This document shows positions 42,394-50,879 of a stretch of DNA of 64,000 bases, one piece after another. Position numbers and translations under genes: made by a program. Every line of letters begins with the position of its first letter. Positions within the stretch are counted from its first letter, which is position 1. The stretch is from NCBI GenBank assembly GCA_964440345.1, contig CAYTSA010000002.1, positions 1 to 64,000 of the forward strand. Direction: 5' to 3'. The stretch comes from CAYTSA01 sp964440345 (GTDB lineage: Bacteria; Desulfobacterota; Desulfovibrionia; Desulfovibrionales; Desulfovibrionaceae). The notes beneath the pieces were generated by a model. That model worked only from the letters and a program-made list of their open reading frames with translations. It was not told the DNA's origin and did no database searches.

Positions 42394-42621
42394 CTAGTCG
42401 CTCCAGGCTGACACATCTTTAAAAAAATCAAGAACCTCATTCTCGTCCGGCCCGACGCTGGCCAGGCGGGACTGGTGTTGCAGGGCTGCGGCGAGCTCTG
42501 GCTCGCGCGTGCTCGGGAGGCATAGCTGCACCCGTCTGAATCGCTTCTTGCGCTTGCGGAGAAGGGATACGGTCCTGCGTTGCTGCATCCTGGGTGATGG
42601 AGTGAGAGACTTCTTACGCAT
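42394..42621 (-). CDS. MazE-like antitoxin (DUF3018 type) without a toxin gene
   Basis: The 75-residue protein is very basic at the N-terminus (SLLRKRKKRFRR), then reads VQLCLPSTREPELAAALQHQSRL and DENEVLDFFKDVSAW, which matches the MazE-like DUF3018 pattern VQIWVPDTR.P.FA.E..RQS...EVLDFI....W. Such proteins normally precede a MazF/PemK toxin gene. Here the next bases belong to a convergent membrane-protein gene, so the toxin is missing. The ATG at 42621 has a CAGGG site about 6 bases upstream. It is either a remnant or a solitary antitoxin. Confidence 0.6.
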   Translation of the reverse strand: MRKKSLTPSPRMQQRRTVSLLRKRKKRFRRVQLCLPSTREPELAAALQHQSRLASVGPDENEVLDFFKDVSAWSD

Positions 42622-43043
42622 GATACCCTGGGTTAAGGGGATGCATAATTGCTTCTTGGCATCTGGTCAATGACAGCAAAGATGCATGAAGCAGTATGCT
42701 ATTTTTATGAACCGCAGCACAACGTGACAGGTTATACTGCTACATCAATCACACTACAGTGTCACTATTCGCGAAGGCGGATAATCCAGGGACTTTGACA
42801 TTGTCTTTTACACGCGACTTTTTTAGTTTCTAACAAATAGTCTCTAGATTCATTGCCTTCGCGGGGAATGACAACATTGAGAACTTTCGATTCAATTGAT
42901 ATACGCCACTCGCCGGATTAATGTTCTCTTTATGTACAACATTCAATAAATGCTTGCTACATTGTCTTCAATCTTATTCTGTATGTTTACATTAATTAGC
43001 AACAAAAAAGACTTAAGACACTGCAAGTAGAATAGCCCCACAC
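42622..43043. other. AT-rich intergenic region around the MITE-like element
   Basis: Apart from the element at 42761-42872, this 422-base gap between the MazE-like gene and the 3' end of rarA contains no frame or signal I can support. It is clearly AT-richer than its neighbours, especially 42890-43030. Confidence 0.5.
42761..42872. mobile_element. MITE-like element with 32-base inverted ends
   Basis: The left 32 bases (42761-42792, beginning GTCACTATTCGCGAAGGCGG) and the right 32 bases (42841-42872, ending CCTTCGCGGGGAATGAC) are imperfect inverted repeats matching at about 23 positions. The core CGCGAAGGC is exact. The 48-base middle has no coding capacity. The GTCATTCCCGCGAAGGC type end is a common bacterial dispersed repeat as far as I recall. 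Confidence 0.65.
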
Positions 43044-44288
43044 TCACCGTCCCTTTTTCCTGCGCACGTTGCGCCACCAGGCCAGCAGACGTTTTTCCTC
43101 CCCTATCTCGCGGGGTTGGTAGAACTTACGGCCCGTCAGCTCATCCGGCAGGTAGTGCTGCTCCACCCAGCCGTCCGGGTAGTTGTGCGGGTACAGGTAG
43201 CCCTGGCCGTAGCCCCATTTCTTGTGCAGCCGCGTGGACGGGTTGCGCAGGTGCAGCGGCACGGGCTTTTTGCCCTGGTTCTTGATCTCTTTTTGCACAT
43301 TCAGGTAGGCGGCGTAGCTCGCGTTGTTCTTGGGCGCCAGGGCCAGGTAGACGCAGGTTTCAGCCAGGGGAATGAACCCTTCGGGCATGCCCACGAACTC
43401 CACGGCCTGTTGGCAAGCTACGGCCAGGGGCAGGGCCGCGGGGTCGCCCAGGCCAATATCCTCACTGGCCGAGAGAATGAGGCGCCGGGTGATGAACCGG
43501 GGGTCCTCGCCGCCTTCGAGCATGCAGCCCATGTAGTACAGGGCCGCGTCCGGGTCGCTGCCGCGGATGGACTTGATCATGGCCGAGGCCAGCTCGTAGT
43601 GGCTGTCGCCGCCTTTGTCGTGGCGGGTCACGATGTCCGGGATGCGCGGCTTCAGCCCCTCCACCGTGCGGTCCTCCTCCGGCAGGGCGGCCACGTACTC
43701 CAGCAGGTTGAGCAACGACCGGGCGTCGCCGTGGGCCAGGGTGGCCAGCAGGTCCAGCGCCTCGTCGTCCAGCTCCAGTTCCAGGGCCGCGGCGCCCCGG
43801 CCGGCCACCAGCTGCAGCTCCTCACGGGACAGGGCCGAAAGCCGCAACAGGTGCAGCCGCGAGAGCAGTTGCCGGGTCACGGAGAATGACGGGTTCTCGG
43901 TGGTGGTGGCGATAAGGGTGACTTCCCCGCTCTCCAGCAGGGGCAGGAAGAAGTCCTGCTGCGCCTTGGAAAAGCGGTGCAGCTCGTCCAGGATGAGGAA
44001 ATCCACGCCCGCCAGCATGGTCCGCAATTTCTGCAGCCCGGCCTCGGGCGCGGAAACGCGGATGTGCCTGCCCTGGCCGTCCATTGTTCGGGCGGTGGCC
44101 AGCAGCAGCGCCAGGGTGGACTTGCCGCAGCCCGGCGGGCCAAAAAGGAGCAAGCTGGGCAGCCGGGGCGAGGCCGTGAGCGCCTCGATGCGCTTTCGCA
44201 GGTGCGACTGGCCCATGAAATCATCGAGACTGCGGGGCCGGATGGCGTCGGCCAGCGGTTGCCGGGCCTGGCCTTCTTTCTGCATCAT
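43044..44288 (-). CDS. rarA: Replication-associated recombination protein A (RarA/MgsA AAA ATPase)
   Basis: The 414-residue protein has PLADAIRPRSLDDFMGQSHL at the start, Walker A LFGPPGCGKSTLALL near residue 52, Walker B-type FLILDELHRFSKAQQDFFLPLLE, and sensor 1 TLIATTTENPSFSVTRQLLSR. Next come the RarA tetramerisation region (KSIRGSDPDAALYYMGCMLEGGEDPRFITRRLI) and a C-terminal YPHNYPDGWVEQHYLPDEL. RarA acts at stalled replication forks and double-strand ends. The start ATG at 44288 has a GGAGGAC site and overlaps the rsmE stop, so the genes are coupled. Confidence 0.95.
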   Translation of the reverse strand: MMQKEGQARQPLADAIRPRSLDDFMGQSHLRKRIEALTASPRLPSLLLFGPPGCGKSTLALLLATARTMDGQGRHIRVSAPEAGLQKLRTMLAGVDFLILDELHRFSKAQQDFFLPLLESGEVTLIATTTENPSFSVTRQLLSRLHLLRLSALSREELQLVAGRGAAALELELDDEALDLLATLAHGDARSLLNLLEYVAALPEEDRTVEGLKPRIPDIVTRHDKGGDSHYELASAMIKSIRGSDPDAALYYMGCMLEGGEDPRFITRRLILSASEDIGLGDPAALPLAVACQQAVEFVGMPEGFIPLAETCVYLALAPKNNASYAAYLNVQKEIKNQGKKPVPLHLRNPSTRLHKKWGYGQGYLYPHNYPDGWVEQHYLPDELTGRKFYQPREIGEEKRLLAWWRNVRRKKGR

Positions 44289-45028
44289 GTGGCGTCCTCC
44301 CTCCCCTGTCCGGCCCAGAAATAGAGGCTCAGGCAGGCCAAGGCCGCGGTCTCCCAGCGCAGCACGCGGGCGCCCAGAGAGACTGGCGATGCGCCCGCGT
44401 CTATCAACAGCCGGGCCTCAGCCGGGCTGAAGCCGCCCTCCGGACCCAGAATGAGCAAGGATTGCCGGGCCGGGTGCATATCGCCCGGGGAGAACATGCG
44501 GCCCTGGTCCGGGTCCTCGTGCAGCAGCAGGGCCCGGCCGAATTCGCCAAAGGTTTCCGCCAGGGCCCGGGCCCCGCTTGGCAAGGTGCGAATCTCTGGC
44601 AGCCAGGGGTTGGCGCACTGCTTGGCGCCGGCGATGAGCTGGTTTTGCCAGGTCTCCTTGGCGTCGTCCGGGACCTTGCCCTGGCTGCGCTCGGCCTGCC
44701 AGAACCAGAGCCCGGCCGCCTCCAGCTCCACGGCCTTTTCCAGCAGCCAGGACCGGCGCAGCCCCTTGGTCCAGGCCAGGGCGAGCACCGGCCGGCTGGG
44801 CCGGGGTTCGCTGGAGCGCAGCTCCTGCGCCCGCAAGACCACGGAACGCTTGGCCGTCTGTTCGATGACAAACTCGCCCTCATGGCCCTGGCCGTCAAAA
44901 AGGCGCGCGGTCTGGCCCTTTTTCATGCGCAGCACGGACGTGAGATGATGCGCCTCGCCCCCGGAAAGCTCGCATGCGTCCCCGGATTGGGCGGGCCAAA
45001 GGTCGGGCGAAAGGAAAAAGGACTTCAC
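44285..45028 (-). CDS. rsmE: 16S rRNA (uracil-1498-N3)-methyltransferase RsmE
   Basis: The 247-residue protein has an N-terminal PUA-like domain (GGEAHHLTSVLRMKKGQTARLFDGQG) and a SPOUT methyltransferase domain. The latter has LALAWTKGLRRSWLLEKAVELEAAGLWFWQAERSQ, a variant of the usual K.....ELGV..I.P..S.RS block, and ends in the knot motif LLILGPEGGFSPAEARLLIDAGASPVSLGARVLRWETAAL. It methylates N3 of U1498 in 16S rRNA. The GTG start at 45028 has an AAAGGG site. It overlaps rarA and lies 28 bases after gcvT. Confidence 0.93.
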   Translation of the reverse strand: MKSFFLSPDLWPAQSGDACELSGGEAHHLTSVLRMKKGQTARLFDGQGHEGEFVIEQTAKRSVVLRAQELRSSEPRPSRPVLALAWTKGLRRSWLLEKAVELEAAGLWFWQAERSQGKVPDDAKETWQNQLIAGAKQCANPWLPEIRTLPSGARALAETFGEFGRALLLHEDPDQGRMFSPGDMHPARQSLLILGPEGGFSPAEARLLIDAGASPVSLGARVLRWETAALACLSLYFWAGQGREDAT

Positions 45029-45056
45029 GGTATGAGCCCTTTGAGCCTGCTCCGGA

Positions 45057-46151
45057 TTATTCGGAGACCTTCATCCGGGCTGTGCCCTGGGTATAAAAAG
45101 GAAGCTGGGCCTTTGTGGCGGGCAGGGGCTTCTTGCCGGCCAGCACCTGGAAGGACTCTTGCTCCGCAGCATCTGTCGCAACGTAGGCCAGGGCCACGGC
45201 GTGGCCCAAGGATGGCGCAAAGGATCCGCTCGTGACAACGCCTACGAGTGTTCCATCGTCCGTAGCGACCTGGGCCCCGTGGCGTGCGGCCTGGCGGCCG
45301 GAGATGGACAGGCCGATGAGTTTTTCACGCACCCTGGTTGCGCCGTGTTTGCCAACGTAATCAGCCTCGCTGATCAGCAGCCAGTCGTAGCCGGCCTCGG
45401 CCGGGGTGTGGTTCTCGTCCAGGTCCTGACCGTAGAGGGGCAAGCCCATTTCAAGCCGCAGGGTGTCGCGCGCGCCCAGGCCGGCCGGGATGACCTGATC
45501 ATCGGCCACACAGGCGTCCCACAGATCACCAACTTTTTCTGCGGGCAGGTAGAGCTCGTAGCCCAGCTCGCCAGTATAGCCCGTGCGGCTGACCAGAATC
45601 CGGACGCCGTCAAAATCGGTGCGGATGAAATTAAAGTACGCCAGATCACGAAAGGAGCGGCCGAACACCTTTTCCAGCACTTCCAGCGATGCGGGTCCCT
45701 GCAGGTCAATCTTGGCGGTGATGTCGCTGATGTCCTCCAATTCGACGCTGACGGGCAGCCGGTCCTGCAGCAAACCAAAATCAACGGTGACGCGAGAGCC
45801 GTTAACCACCAGCATGTACCAGTCCGTATCCATGCAGTAGAGGATGCAGTCGTCAACCACGCCGCCCTGGTCGTTGAGCAGAAAGCCGTAGCGGCAGCGC
45901 CCGGGTTTCAGAGTGCGCAAGTTGTGGCTGACGGCGTTTTCCAGCTCCTGCTGCGCCGCAGCGCCGCGAATGGTAAATTCGCCCATGTGGCAAATATCGA
46001 ACACAGCGGCCTGGGACCGCGCGTGCTTGTGCTCAGCAATGAGCGACGTATACTGGATTGGCATGTCAAAGTCGGCAAAAGGCGCCATTTTGGCGCCTGC
46101 AGCCAAATGCCGGCTGTGCAGAGGCGTGTGGCGCAAAGAAGATGTGGTCAC
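45057..46151 (-). CDS. gcvT: Aminomethyltransferase GcvT (glycine cleavage T protein)
   Basis: The 364-residue protein carries the GcvT/YgfZ fold: LHSRHLAAGAKMAPFADFDMPIQY at the start, AAVFDICHMGEF, the folate-site stretch GVVDDCILYCMD, RTGYTGELGYELYLPAEKV, and GLGARDTLRLEMGLPLYGQDLDENHTPAEAGY near residue 230. It moves the aminomethyl carbon from lipoylated H protein to tetrahydrofolate. The genes for H and P proteins are not in the window. The GTG start at 46151 has an AAAGGAC site. LipB, which makes the lipoyl group for H protein, is encoded 6 kb away on the other strand. Confidence 0.93.
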   Translation of the reverse strand: MTTSSLRHTPLHSRHLAAGAKMAPFADFDMPIQYTSLIAEHKHARSQAAVFDICHMGEFTIRGAAAQQELENAVSHNLRTLKPGRCRYGFLLNDQGGVVDDCILYCMDTDWYMLVVNGSRVTVDFGLLQDRLPVSVELEDISDITAKIDLQGPASLEVLEKVFGRSFRDLAYFNFIRTDFDGVRILVSRTGYTGELGYELYLPAEKVGDLWDACVADDQVIPAGLGARDTLRLEMGLPLYGQDLDENHTPAEAGYDWLLISEADYVGKHGATRVREKLIGLSISGRQAARHGAQVATDDGTLVGVVTSGSFAPSLGHAVALAYVATDAAEQESFQVLAGKKPLPATKAQLPFYTQGTARMKVSE

Positions 46152-46203
46152 GGTGCGTCCTTTATGCTTGCTTTATCTGGCTGTTGTGTCAAAACGGCTC
46201 TGC

Positions 46204-47940
46204 TCAGGCGGCCACGGATTCATCCTTGTCGGCCCGGGACTTGCGAATGGCTTTGAACTCGTCCAGCTGCGAGGCAAGGCGGCCGTAGTACTTCTTGACA
46301 TCCAGGCCGTACCCGGTCAGCTCCTCGTCCTTTTTGTCCCGATAGTTGCGCACCAGGTAGCGGTCTTGCAGCATGGCTTTGCAAATGCTTATGGCCTGTA
46401 TCACCAGCTCGTCAAAATAGTTGACGATCTCAAACTTCAGTTCGTGCATCAGCTCTGCAGCCATTTGCAAAGCCTGCAGATAGTCCACCTTGTTTCCTCG
46501 ATAGGTCCTGTTCTGCAGGTCTTCCAGTACTTTGACCTTGCGAGCCTGCTGGATGTAGCTGTACTTGGCCCATACTTCCCGGTACAGATCATTCATTTTG
46601 CTGAATGTATCATAATTTTCAGGGCTTAGCAAATAGCTGTCTAACACCTTGGACACTTTGGCAAAGAACTCGTCGGAGTAGCCGATGATGCGCCTCTGGT
46701 GTTTGGAGAGCCAGGCGTAGAGAAACTTGAGCCGCTTCTCGTGCGTGTCCGTGTTTTCCACCACTTCGTTGCGCTTGTAGACAATACGGCCCACGTATTC
46801 GCCGCGGGTTATGTCGTTCAGCCGCAAGAACATGTTGTACACGTCCTTGATAATATTCAGGTGCGTGACCTTTTCGCAGGTTATGGGGTGGATGATTTCC
46901 TGCTGCTCCAGGGAAAGGGCGCGCTCCTGCCGTACGTTGGTGGGGTTGTATTTGTGCTGTGCGTAGATGACCCGCATGATGACAGCCTGGCGCTCCTTAT
47001 CAATAAAAAAGCCGTTGTCCGCCAGATAGTTGATTGTCTCCTTTTGCTCTCTGTCCACGCGGACAAGGGCCAGCTTTTCCACTTTGGGATAGCGCCGCTC
47101 TTCGGGATCTGAGTACAGGGTGGTGATGGTCCTGTCGGACTGGCCGAGCACGCGGATCATGAAATCTTCGCCTATGCGGTGCAGCCGGCGGGCAAAAAGC
47201 GCGCTGGAGGTCCGCCGCTCTGAAACGATGGGGAACCCGTACAACTCCATGAGAAACTGGTACACAAACTGCCGGTTGCGCTCGTATTTGTCGTTGTTGC
47301 CCAGGGAAAACTTGCCGATGCGCAAGCCGAAGCGCTTTAACTCTGAATCCAGGTCTGAAGGAAAAGAGGCGTAGACGCCGCACAAATGAAAGGTGTCGTA
47401 CAGGTCCTTAGCCATCACGTGGGCCCGGTCCATCTGCAACAAATATGGCAACAGCGCTGGATAAGAGACCAAATCGCAGACGTCAGTCTGGCTCATGTTT
47501 TCGTGGAATGATTCCTGGCTGCGCCGGGGCATTCGGTTCAGCAGGGTGTCCAAGTTATTCAGGTGGACAGTTCGCTCTAGCGGGCAGGCCTTGCCCTGGT
47601 AGGCGTCCAACTGGTCTGTGGGCGTATGCAGGATATCAAATTGGAATATTTCATCAAAATAATCCAGCGGCCGGTCCAGAGCCACCATGCTGAAGCCGGG
47701 CAAGTTGGCATATTCATACGGGTCGGCGTCAAATGAAGGCAATAACTCCCGAGACTCCACCAGGGGGTAGTCCTCGTTTTCCAAAAAAGGCTTCAGCAGG
47801 CAATAGCGCGCTTGAACACAGTCCAGGTAATCCTTGAGCAAGGACAACGACCGAATCTGTTGCACCCTTCTGCGTGCGTACGGTTCACTCCAGTTGAATT
47901 GTGGATTTTCTGAAAAAGCGTTTTCCCAGGTAAGCCGCAT
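46204..47940 (-). CDS. Large soluble protein of unknown function
   Basis: I do not recognise this 578-residue protein. It has no signal peptide, no membrane helix and no nucleotide-binding motif I can see. The sequence is rich in Tyr, Arg, Glu, Asp and Leu, with long predicted helices (FAKVSKVLDSYLLSPENYDTFSKMNDLYREVWAKYSYIQQARKVKVL). It ends in a charged tail (IRKSRADKDESVAA). The middle part has an RVIYAQHKYNPTNVRQ segment. The ATG at 47940 has an AAGGAACGGGA site directly upstream. It lies 52 bases upstream of gcvT and 93 bases downstream of the CDF-like gene on the same strand, so it could be cotranscribed with either. Confidence 0.75.
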   Translation of the reverse strand: MRLTWENAFSENPQFNWSEPYARRRVQQIRSLSLLKDYLDCVQARYCLLKPFLENEDYPLVESRELLPSFDADPYEYANLPGFSMVALDRPLDYFDEIFQFDILHTPTDQLDAYQGKACPLERTVHLNNLDTLLNRMPRRSQESFHENMSQTDVCDLVSYPALLPYLLQMDRAHVMAKDLYDTFHLCGVYASFPSDLDSELKRFGLRIGKFSLGNNDKYERNRQFVYQFLMELYGFPIVSERRTSSALFARRLHRIGEDFMIRVLGQSDRTITTLYSDPEERRYPKVEKLALVRVDREQKETINYLADNGFFIDKERQAVIMRVIYAQHKYNPTNVRQERALSLEQQEIIHPITCEKVTHLNIIKDVYNMFLRLNDITRGEYVGRIVYKRNEVVENTDTHEKRLKFLYAWLSKHQRRIIGYSDEFFAKVSKVLDSYLLSPENYDTFSKMNDLYREVWAKYSYIQQARKVKVLEDLQNRTYRGNKVDYLQALQMAAELMHELKFEIVNYFDELVIQAISICKAMLQDRYLVRNYRDKKDEELTGYGLDVKKYYGRLASQLDEFKAIRKSRADKDESVAA

Positions 47941-48033
47941 TCCCGTTCCTTACATTGTGTGATTAATGGGACATTCTACAGCATACCCGAATATTTTGCA
48001 ATATTGATTCCAATTATATGTGCGGCCGGAGGG

Positions 48034-48945
48034 TTATGGCAATGAGGCCGCTTCCGTCTCCAGCGTGATGATGGAGCCCGGCAACTCCGCCTCAAAAGCC
48101 TGGCGCAACACCGCCAGCCGCTTGGACACCTGCGCCATGGTTTGCGCCGGGTCGTACCCCAGTTGCACCAGAATGAACAGGTCCTTGCCGGAGCGGCGCG
48201 CCTTGTAGCCTGTAAAACCGTCATAGGCTTCCATGTTCTGCACCAGGATGCGCAGAATCTGAAAGTGGTCAGGCTCTGGAACCGTGCGGTCCAGTATCTC
48301 TGGCAGGCTTTCCTTGATCAGCCCATAGGAGATGACCAGCATGTAGCCCACTATGAACAGTGAGCCCAGCACGTCTGCAATGCGCGCAGCCTTGGGATCC
48401 GGCAGCCACAACGTCAGCATCAGCACGCCCAGAACCACGGCTGAGGCCACGGTCTTGGCCAGCCGGGCGGCTATCTGGGAGGAGACTATGACAGAAGTTT
48501 CCACCCGGTTGGCGCGGATGAAGTCTATGGTGCAGTAGTAATTGATCATCAGATTCAGCGTGCCGGCCACAATGGTGAGCATGAGATGGGTGGTGGAGAT
48601 GGGCGCTCCGGCGTCCACGGATACGACTTGGGAAAATATATAGAAACTGCTCATGATCAGCCCAAAGGCCACCAGCAGGTTGGTGATGCGCTCTATCTTG
48701 CCCGTGCCGAAATCGAACTCGCTGAAGCCGCCCCTGTGGGACCGCCGCAGCACGGCAAAGGTGGCGTACTCTATGGCCAGCATCAGGATGATGCGGATGA
48801 TCTCGGAAAGAGCGGTGATGGAGCCGGAGAGCAAGCCAGCCACGGACATGAACACCATAATGCCCGTATCCAGGACTATGGCCTTGAGAATGGCCGTTTC
48901 CTTGGCCTTTTGCTGGGGAGTGACCGAGACCTTGGCGCCGCTCAT
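48034..48945 (-). CDS. CDF-family-like membrane protein lacking the usual metal-site residues
   Basis: The 303-residue protein has the cation diffusion facilitator layout: six membrane helices, FDFGTGKIERITNLLVAFGLIMSSFYIF after helix 2, a SLPEILDRTVPEPDH segment after helix 6, and a cytoplasmic ferredoxin-like domain (DGFTGYKARRSGKDLFILVQLGYDP...). In CDF proteins helix 2 carries D-X3-D and helix 5 H/D-X3-D for Zn or other cations. Here the equivalent stretches read ALSEIIRIIL and SSQIAARLAKTVAS, without these ligands. It may therefore not transport metal in the usual way. Its start overlaps the HlyD-like gene stop by four bases, an unusual partnership. Confidence 0.8.
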   Translation of the reverse strand: MSGAKVSVTPQQKAKETAILKAIVLDTGIMVFMSVAGLLSGSITALSEIIRIILMLAIEYATFAVLRRSHRGGFSEFDFGTGKIERITNLLVAFGLIMSSFYIFSQVVSVDAGAPISTTHLMLTIVAGTLNLMINYYCTIDFIRANRVETSVIVSSQIAARLAKTVASAVVLGVLMLTLWLPDPKAARIADVLGSLFIVGYMLVISYGLIKESLPEILDRTVPEPDHFQILRILVQNMEAYDGFTGYKARRSGKDLFILVQLGYDPAQTMAQVSKRLAVLRQAFEAELPGSIITLETEAASLP

Positions 48946-50117
48946 CGCAGGAAGGACCCGAAGTATTGCTCCAGAAGGCCAATGCCTTCAAATTCTGCAT
49001 AGGCGGTGCGGCCCACGCCGCAGAACTTCTCCACAGCGCTGTAGAGCTGCTGATCGCTAAACTCCACCAGGACGCGGCCTTCACGTGGGGAGCGGTTTTT
49101 CACAGCTGCAGCGAACTGGTCTGAGCGCCACACTCCACCCGAGCCCATGACCCGGCTGACAACGCCCGGAATGAAGTCGCTGCGGCCAAAGAGCCGCACC
49201 TTAACCGGATGGCCGGGTTCTATAAGCTCCAGCGTGGCGTCGTCCACAGCCACCTCGACCATGAGCCGGCTGCGGTCTATGTACGAGAGCAGCCGGTCCC
49301 CCTTGGAGACTTCCATGCCGTTCTGCACGTTCACATCCCAGATGACGGCGCCGTCCGGCGCCACCACCGCGGCCTGGGCCAGCCGCTCGTTCAAGGCGTC
49401 CGGCAGGCCGGCCTCGCCAGTGGCTATTTCGGCCTCGGCCATGCGGCGCTTGGTCGCCAGGATGTTCAGCTCTAGGGCGTTGATGTGGCTCTGCGCCTGC
49501 AACAGCCCGTCGGACAAATCCTGCGGAAAAAGCCCCCGGGCGAGCATGGCGCGGCGATGCCGCAGTTGGTCGATTTCCAGAGTCAGCGCCCGGACCTGAG
49601 CCTCGTTGTCGCGGTATTCAGCTTCGACCTTGTCGGCGTCCTCCTGGGCGGATTCGGACTTTTGCACCAGATTCAGAATACGCTGCCGACGCTGGCCGCA
49701 CTCTTTCAAGGAAGCTTCGGCCGCCGCCAGTTTGGCTTTCTGTATGGCCAGACTCTTGTCTATGTCCCGGGTCACCGTGGCCACATACTGCGCCAGTACG
49801 TCCCTGCTCGATTGCAAGGCGTCTTCCAGCGACCCCAGCTCCCGCGCCAGATGCTCGTGCCGGCCAGTATTGCGCCTGCTGCCCAGGGTAAGGACAACGG
49901 CGGAGCCGTCCCCAGCCGCAGGCGCGGTCCCCGGCGCAACAGACAGGTCATGGACAACGCCGTCTATGGGCGCCTTCACTTGGTACAGGTACGCTGTGAC
50001 AATGCCGTTGCGCACCACGTACCGCTGCATATAGCTGAAAATGGACGGCAACGGCAGCAACGCGATGAGCAGCAGCACCAACCACGTGGCTTTTCGGCCT
50101 GTCAGGTTGATCTTCAT
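48942..50117 (-). CDS. HlyD-family periplasmic adaptor (membrane fusion protein)
   Basis: The 391-residue protein has one N-terminal membrane helix (ATWLVLLLIALLPLPSIFSYMQ), a split biotinyl-lipoyl-like domain (VKAPIDGVVHDLSVAPGT... later VAPDGAVIWDVNVQNGMEVSKGDRLL), a long coiled coil between them (about residues 90-240, rich in A, E, L, Q and R) and a beta-barrel domain (VEVAVDDATLELIEPGHPVKVRLFGR). Such adaptors bridge an inner-membrane transporter and an outer-membrane channel. The usual ABC, MFS or RND partner is absent; the gene directly coupled to it encodes a CDF-like protein. The ATG at 50117 has no strong ribosome site. Confidence 0.88.
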   Translation of the reverse strand: MKINLTGRKATWLVLLLIALLPLPSIFSYMQRYVVRNGIVTAYLYQVKAPIDGVVHDLSVAPGTAPAAGDGSAVVLTLGSRRNTGRHEHLARELGSLEDALQSSRDVLAQYVATVTRDIDKSLAIQKAKLAAAEASLKECGQRRQRILNLVQKSESAQEDADKVEAEYRDNEAQVRALTLEIDQLRHRRAMLARGLFPQDLSDGLLQAQSHINALELNILATKRRMAEAEIATGEAGLPDALNERLAQAAVVAPDGAVIWDVNVQNGMEVSKGDRLLSYIDRSRLMVEVAVDDATLELIEPGHPVKVRLFGRSDFIPGVVSRVMGSGGVWRSDQFAAAVKNRSPREGRVLVEFSDQQLYSAVEKFCGVGRTAYAEFEGIGLLEQYFGSFLR

Positions 50118-50247
50118 GCAGAACTGCCTGCCCTATTTTTAAGTTTTCTTCCAGTAAGGCAGAGACATAAACCGAGTCAAGCCGCCAACGGTTTGGAGCC
50201 TCAAAACCTTTTCCATGGCAAGACTTCCAACTATTCGCCACAGCCTG

Positions 50248-50517
50248 CTAGGGCCACTTTTGGCGAGTGTGCAGAAACCGAATAATCTCTACACGCATTT
50301 TTAATCGAAACACAAGCACATAGGGCAAATTGGGTAAAACCAGTTCTCGAGTTCCCTCAACAAGCCCGGGCCGGCCCATTTGCGGATAATCATCCAGACG
50401 ATTCGCAGCCGCGTGAATCACTTTGGCTATTCGTTCCGCTGTTGCAGCATCGTCATCTGCAATCCGGCCAAGCACAGAGTCCAGATTATTTATGGCCCGC
50501 TTGGTCCATACCGGCAT
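50248..50517 (-). CDS. ParE/RelE-family toxin
   Basis: The 89-residue protein matches the ParE plasmid-stabilisation fold: WTKRAINNLDSVLGRIADDDAATAERIAKVIHAAANRLDDYPQMGRPG, then RELVLPNLPYVLVFRLK and VEIIRFLHTRQKWP. ParE toxins poison DNA gyrase; RelE relatives cut mRNA, and sequence alone does not settle which applies. It lies 5 bases downstream of a ribbon-helix-helix antitoxin gene, the normal order for ParDE modules. Confidence 0.9.
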   Translation of the reverse strand: MPVWTKRAINNLDSVLGRIADDDAATAERIAKVIHAAANRLDDYPQMGRPGLVEGTRELVLPNLPYVLVFRLKMRVEIIRFLHTRQKWP

Positions 50518-50522
50518 GCTGC

Positions 50523-50756
50523 TTACACTCCGTATTTGGTGAAAACAGCGGCTACTTCCTCATCCGTAGCAAACTCTCCACAGTCAGCCTCGGCGACACC
50601 TTCCGCTACCTCGCGCATAAACCATGCTTGATGCTCAAGATAATCATCAAGGACATGATTAATGAGTTGGTTTCGAGTTATTCCAGCCTTCTTTGCCAGA
50701 GAGTCCAACGCTTCAATTTTTTCAGGATCAGCCCTGAAACTTGTAGAGACGGACAT
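50523..50756 (-). CDS. Ribbon-helix-helix antitoxin (ParD/CopG type)
   Basis: The 77-residue protein has an N-terminal strand and two helices typical of ribbon-helix-helix DNA-binding antitoxins (SVSTSFRADPEKIEALDSLAKKAGITRNQLINHVLDDYLEHQ) and an acidic toxin-binding tail (VAEADCGEFATDEEVAAVFTKYGV). It should neutralise the ParE-like toxin encoded 5 bases downstream and repress the operon. The ATG has a CAGGAGG site. An inverted repeat just upstream is the probable operator. Confidence 0.88.
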   Translation of the reverse strand: MSVSTSFRADPEKIEALDSLAKKAGITRNQLINHVLDDYLEHQAWFMREVAEGVAEADCGEFATDEEVAAVFTKYGV

Positions 50757-50769
50757 GGTTGCCTCCTGT

Positions 50770-50790
50770 TTGTAGTCAAAGTAACTACAA
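50770..50790 (-). promoter_or_regulatory. Probable operator of the ParDE-type module
   Basis: TTGTAGT and ACTACAA form a perfect 7-bp inverted repeat with a 7-base centre, 14 bases upstream of the antitoxin start codon. On the minus strand a TTGATT box lies upstream with a weak -10 (TACTTT) overlapping the repeat. Ribbon-helix-helix antitoxins typically repress from such sites. Confidence 0.6.
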
Positions 50791-50879
50791 GTTCATTTTA
50801 AATCAACCTTTCTTCGCCCGCATCACGCTCTGGTCAAACGGGCCGGATGCGGATAGTCTGCACGCCACGGAGGACAACG

